Source: Streptomyces sp. NBC_00659
Lineage (GTDB): Bacteria; Actinomycetota; Actinomycetes; Streptomycetales; Streptomycetaceae
Length of the DNA: 64,000 nucleotides
NCBI RefSeq assembly: GCF_036226925.1
Contig: NZ_CP109031.1
Span: 7,750,001 to 7,814,000 of the forward strand
Direction: 5' to 3'
Positions 61,445-64,000 of the stretch are shown in pieces; positions within the stretch are counted from its first letter, which is position 1, and each line of letters opens with the position of its first letter. A program made the position numbers and the translations under genes. The notes below the pieces were generated by a model. It worked only from the letters and a program-made list of their open reading frames with translations, made no database searches and was not told the origin of the DNA.

Positions 61445-62098
61445 TCAGTACCGGTGCAGCAGGACCGTGGCGTCGGAGGGGCAGCAGCCCGTCCTTGGTC
61501 AGCGGTCCTGAGGCGATGAGGGGGCTGGTGGCGGCGGGGAGCGGGGTCGGCTGGTCGGTGAGGTTGACCGCGCACGGTAGGCCGTTGCCGCGTTCGAAGA
61601 GGAGCGTGCCGGCCGGGCTGTCGAGCCAGCGGAAGTCCTCGCCGCACAGGCCCGGGTTGGTGCGGTGCAGGCGTAGGGCGGAGCGGTAGAGCCGGAGCAT
61701 GGAGGTGCGGTCGGCCTGGTTGGCCTCGGCGGTGTAGAACTTCCAGTCGTGGGGCTGGGGGAGCCAGGGCGTGGCGGAGACGGTCGTGCTGAAGCCGAAG
61801 GGCGGGGTGTCGCCGGTCCAGGGGAGGGGGACGCGGCAGCCGTCGCGGCCTCGGACGGTGTGGCCGGAGCGTTCCCAGGTGAGGTCCTGGAGCGCCGCGT
61901 CGGGGAGGCCTTCGACCTCGTACAGGCCGAGTTCCTCGCTTTGGTAGATGTACGCGCTTCCCGGCAGGGCGAGCATCAGCAGGGCCGCCGCCCGTGCTCG
62001 GCGGGTGCCCAGGGCGAGGTCGGCGGGGTGGTGACGCCGGTGTGGGCGCGGCCGTAGCGGGTGACGTGGCGGGTCTCGTCGTGGTTGGAGAGGACCCA
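61445..62098 (-). pseudogene. Truncated, frameshifted GH13 alpha-glucosidase
   Basis: Only the C-terminal part survives, from WVLSNHDETRHVTRYGR (62098) through SAYIYQSEELGLYEVEGLP and GRDGCRVPLPW to the end. A frame change is needed near 62022-62030, and an extra base in the G-run at 61478-61481 breaks the last ten codons; correcting it yields an end SDATVLLHRY and stop at 61445. The catalytic Asp and Glu regions are absent. Nearest relative in the window is the intact aglA, but sequences differ, so it is a separate gene's remains and not a fresh copy. Confidence 0.85.
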
Positions 62099-62294
62099 AC
62101 CTGACCACACGCTTGACGAAGAACATAGAGGCACCCCCGTGTGTTGAGGCAGGATCGGCCGGTGAGTGGCTGGGTTGGGTGTGCTTGGGGCACGGGATCA
62201 TCCGATTCGGCAGGCAGAGAGCTGGCCTTTTGGTAGCTTCGTGCCCTGTGTGAGAGGGGCCGGTCATGTGCCGGTTCGGGGGCAAGGGGCACCA

Positions 62295-63344
62295 ATGGAG
62301 AGCAAGCTGAAACCCAAGCTCGTGTTCGTACACGGCATCGGCGGGCCGCGGGATCCGGACGAACAACTGATGGAGTGGAAGCGGGCGTTGGCTGGCGGCG
62401 CGCGGGCCGCGAAGCTCGCCTCCGACATCTCCGCACTGACCATGGACTGGCTGGCGGACTGCTCCTTCGCCTACTACGGCGACCTGTTCGCCGACGATGA
62501 GCCGCAGAGCGTGGGCGGCCCGGACGACCTCGACGACGAGGAAGCGGCCATTGTCCTTGGACTCCTCGCCGAGTTCCTCGAAGAGGAGGCTGCTCGGCCG
62601 GAGAACCAGGGCGACAGGGCGCTGGCCCGCGTACGCGCCCAGTTGAGCCCCGACGGCCAGCCGCAGGGTGTCGTCGGAGCCGGGCGTCACCTCTGGGCGG
62701 TGGCGACCGCGGTGGTCGCGGTGCCGGGAGTGGCCCATGCGGCTCGTTGGGCGACGGCCAGTGACGTACTCCGCACGTGGTCCCAGCCCGCGCGCTACCT
62801 GCGACGCAAGGACAAGGACGCTCAGAAGACGACGCTCGACGAGCGGATCAGGGCCCGGGTCCTGGCGTGTCTGGACCCCGCACGGCCCACCGTCGTGGTC
62901 GGCCACTCCCTGGGCAGCGTCGTCGCCTTCGAGACGCTGGCGTCCTACGAGGGTCCTGTGCCGCTGCTGGTCACCATCGGTTCACCGATCGCGACCAGCG
63001 GACTCGTCTGGCCGCGGCTCAGGCCGCGGCCGCCTGCCACCCCCGACTGTGTCGATCGCTGGCTGGACTTCTGGGACGGCGACGACCTGATCGTGCCGCG
63101 GCGCAAACTCGCCAATCGCGTCCAGCCGAACGAACGAGGGGTCAAACCGACGCCGCGGCAATTTGAATCCCGTATGTGGTGGGCCCATGGGGCGACCACA
63201 TACCTGGGGCGCGCCGAGGTCGCGGAGCCGGTGATGCGGATGCTCTCCGCCGTGTCCGCCGCTACGGACGCCTCCGCCGGGACGAACTCCCCTGCCGGTA
63301 CGGACGCTTCTGCCGGAACAGCCGCCCCCGCGGCCGGTTCATGA
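62295..63344 (+). CDS. Alpha/beta-hydrolase, coupled to caspase-like gene
   Basis: A 349-residue cytoplasmic protein. Oxyanion motif FVHGIGG (residues 11-17), nucleophile Ser205 in VVGHSLGSVV, a possible acid in DFWDGDDLIVP and a His in WWAHGATTY. An acidic insertion (DDEPQSVGGPDDLDDEE) and an Ala/Thr/Ser-rich C-terminus with TDASAG/TNSPAG repeats are unusual. It resembles GPI-remodelling or lipase-like proteins found in Streptomyces accessory regions. The ATG at 62295 follows AAGGGG. Its stop overlaps the caspase-like gene start (ATGA). Confidence 0.82.
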   Translation: MESKLKPKLVFVHGIGGPRDPDEQLMEWKRALAGGARAAKLASDISALTMDWLADCSFAYYGDLFADDEPQSVGGPDDLDDEEAAIVLGLLAEFLEEEAARPENQGDRALARVRAQLSPDGQPQGVVGAGRHLWAVATAVVAVPGVAHAARWATASDVLRTWSQPARYLRRKDKDAQKTTLDERIRARVLACLDPARPTVVVGHSLGSVVAFETLASYEGPVPLLVTIGSPIATSGLVWPRLRPRPPATPDCVDRWLDFWDGDDLIVPRRKLANRVQPNERGVKPTPRQFESRMWWAHGATTYLGRAEVAEPVMRMLSAVSAATDASAGTNSPAGTDASAGTAAPAAGS

Positions 63345-64000
63345 CCGCAGCCCGGCCGACGACGACGGTCCGGCACGCCCTGGTTGTCGCCACCCAGTGC
63401 CCGGCCGCGCGGCAGCATCTCAGCAACCTCGTCACCAGGGCCGAGGAGTTGCACGAACTCCTCACCGATCCGGAGATCGGTGCCTGCGTGCCCAGCGACC
63501 CCGACGGCGGCCCCGTACTGCGGTCCGGCAAGGTCTCCGGACGGCAGATCGAGGACGCGGTCCGGGCGGCGGCGCGCCGGGCGCATGAAGCGGGCGCCGA
63601 ACTGGTCCTCGCCTTCCTCGGTCACGGTCAGACGCCGATGGGCGACGCGACGCTCTACTACATGGCGGACGACACCCTGGCGGGGGACGCGGCCAGTTCC
63701 GTCCAGGTCGGAAAGCTCGTCGCCGACGCCGGGGACCTGCCCGGCGTCAAAGGGGTGATCACGCTCATCGACACGTGCCACGCCGGCGCCGGCGTCCCGG
63801 ACGCGAAAGCACTGGCAGGGGGCTTCGGCCTCGGGAACAACAGACACTCGCTGCTCATGGCGGCGTCGGCTCACCAGAAGGCGTACGACCTCGACTTCAG
63901 CCGCGAACTCGCGTCCCTGCTGCGCCACGGCATCCCGGACGGCGGTGAGCTGCTGCGAGCGGGCGCCCTCAAAATGGCACTGACGAACCGAATCCTGAAG
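63341..64000 (+). CDS. Caspase-like (peptidase C14) protein, partial (C-terminus beyond window)
   Basis: The first 220 residues show a caspase/metacaspase p20 fold: catalytic His95 in LVLAFLGHGQT and nucleophile Cys146 in LIDTCHAGAG. Residues 100-140 are the expected strand-helix region. Coupled by ATGA to the hydrolase. Bacterial caspases of this kind are often protease effectors in conflict or suicide systems, joined to effector-associated or AAA/NACHT domains further along; that part is outside the window. Confidence 0.85.
   Translation, partial: MTAARPTTTVRHALVVATQCPAARQHLSNLVTRAEELHELLTDPEIGACVPSDPDGGPVLRSGKVSGRQIEDAVRAAARRAHEAGAELVLAFLGHGQTPMGDATLYYMADDTLAGDAASSVQVGKLVADAGDLPGVKGVITLIDTCHAGAGVPDAKALAGGFGLGNNRHSLLMAASAHQKAYDLDFSRELASLLRHGIPDGGELLRAGALKMALTNRILK

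Overview
The window is high-GC DNA with Streptomyces character: GTG starts, ATGA/GTGA stop-start overlaps, secreted Tat/lipoprotein enzymes, IclR/GntR/LacI regulators and long GC-rich hairpin terminators. No rRNA, intact tRNA, CRISPR array, integrase or transposase was recognised. All functional calls are from reading sequence and family motifs; no search was run.

Layout. 1-4173: minus-strand pentose-phosphate operon tkt-tal-zwf (zwf cut by the window edge), with a divergent AraC-type regulator. 5314-16959: accessory secreted enzymes: a GH16 glucanase under two CebR-like operators, an L,D-transpeptidase lipoprotein, a FAD-oxidoreductase/Ttc38 fusion, an IclR regulator with a coupled small ORF, a Tat-exported PHP phosphoesterase coupled to a secreted protein, and a GH4 glycosidase. 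17204-24208: an ABC exporter plus secreted beta-propeller/phosphoesterase operon converging on a GH18 chitinase with DasR-like boxes in its promoter. 24252-28830: ATP-grasp enzyme, metallophosphoesterase, Sfp-type phosphopantetheinyl transferase and alpha/beta hydrolase. 28858-32246: XRE/ImmA-like/MAB_1171c-type membrane protein triad, with a divergent lone MmyB-like sensor domain and a 22-bp palindrome between them. 32335-38014: GntR and Cache-domain proteins divergent from a PotABCD-type importer. 38129-41464: DrrAB-like exporter, DUF4097 protein and a ribbon-helix-helix (RHH) protein, followed by a helically phased operator-like array.

41802-47604 is a nearly complete trans-4-hydroxy-L-proline catabolic cluster: three D-hydroxyproline dehydrogenase subunits, a DHDPS-family deaminase, an epimerase and a GntR regulator. 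47753-53801 is a maltose/maltodextrin-type cluster (LacI, binding protein, two permeases, GH13 alpha-glucosidase). 53840-60273 holds a SsuABC-like importer, an IclR regulator and a VanAB-type Rieske oxygenase/reductase pair, suggesting uptake and ring or O-methyl oxidation of an aromatic acid.

60274-62294 looks like a scar: relatively AT-rich noncoding DNA, the 3' two-thirds of a tRNA-CAU lacking its D-loop and 5' acceptor strand, and a frameshifted, truncated alpha-glucosidase. Next to it (62295-64000, running off the window) is a coupled pair: an alpha/beta-hydrolase and a caspase-like protease, the best candidate here for an undescribed conflict-type system. The second most unusual object is the decameric array at 41625-41693 next to the RHH gene.
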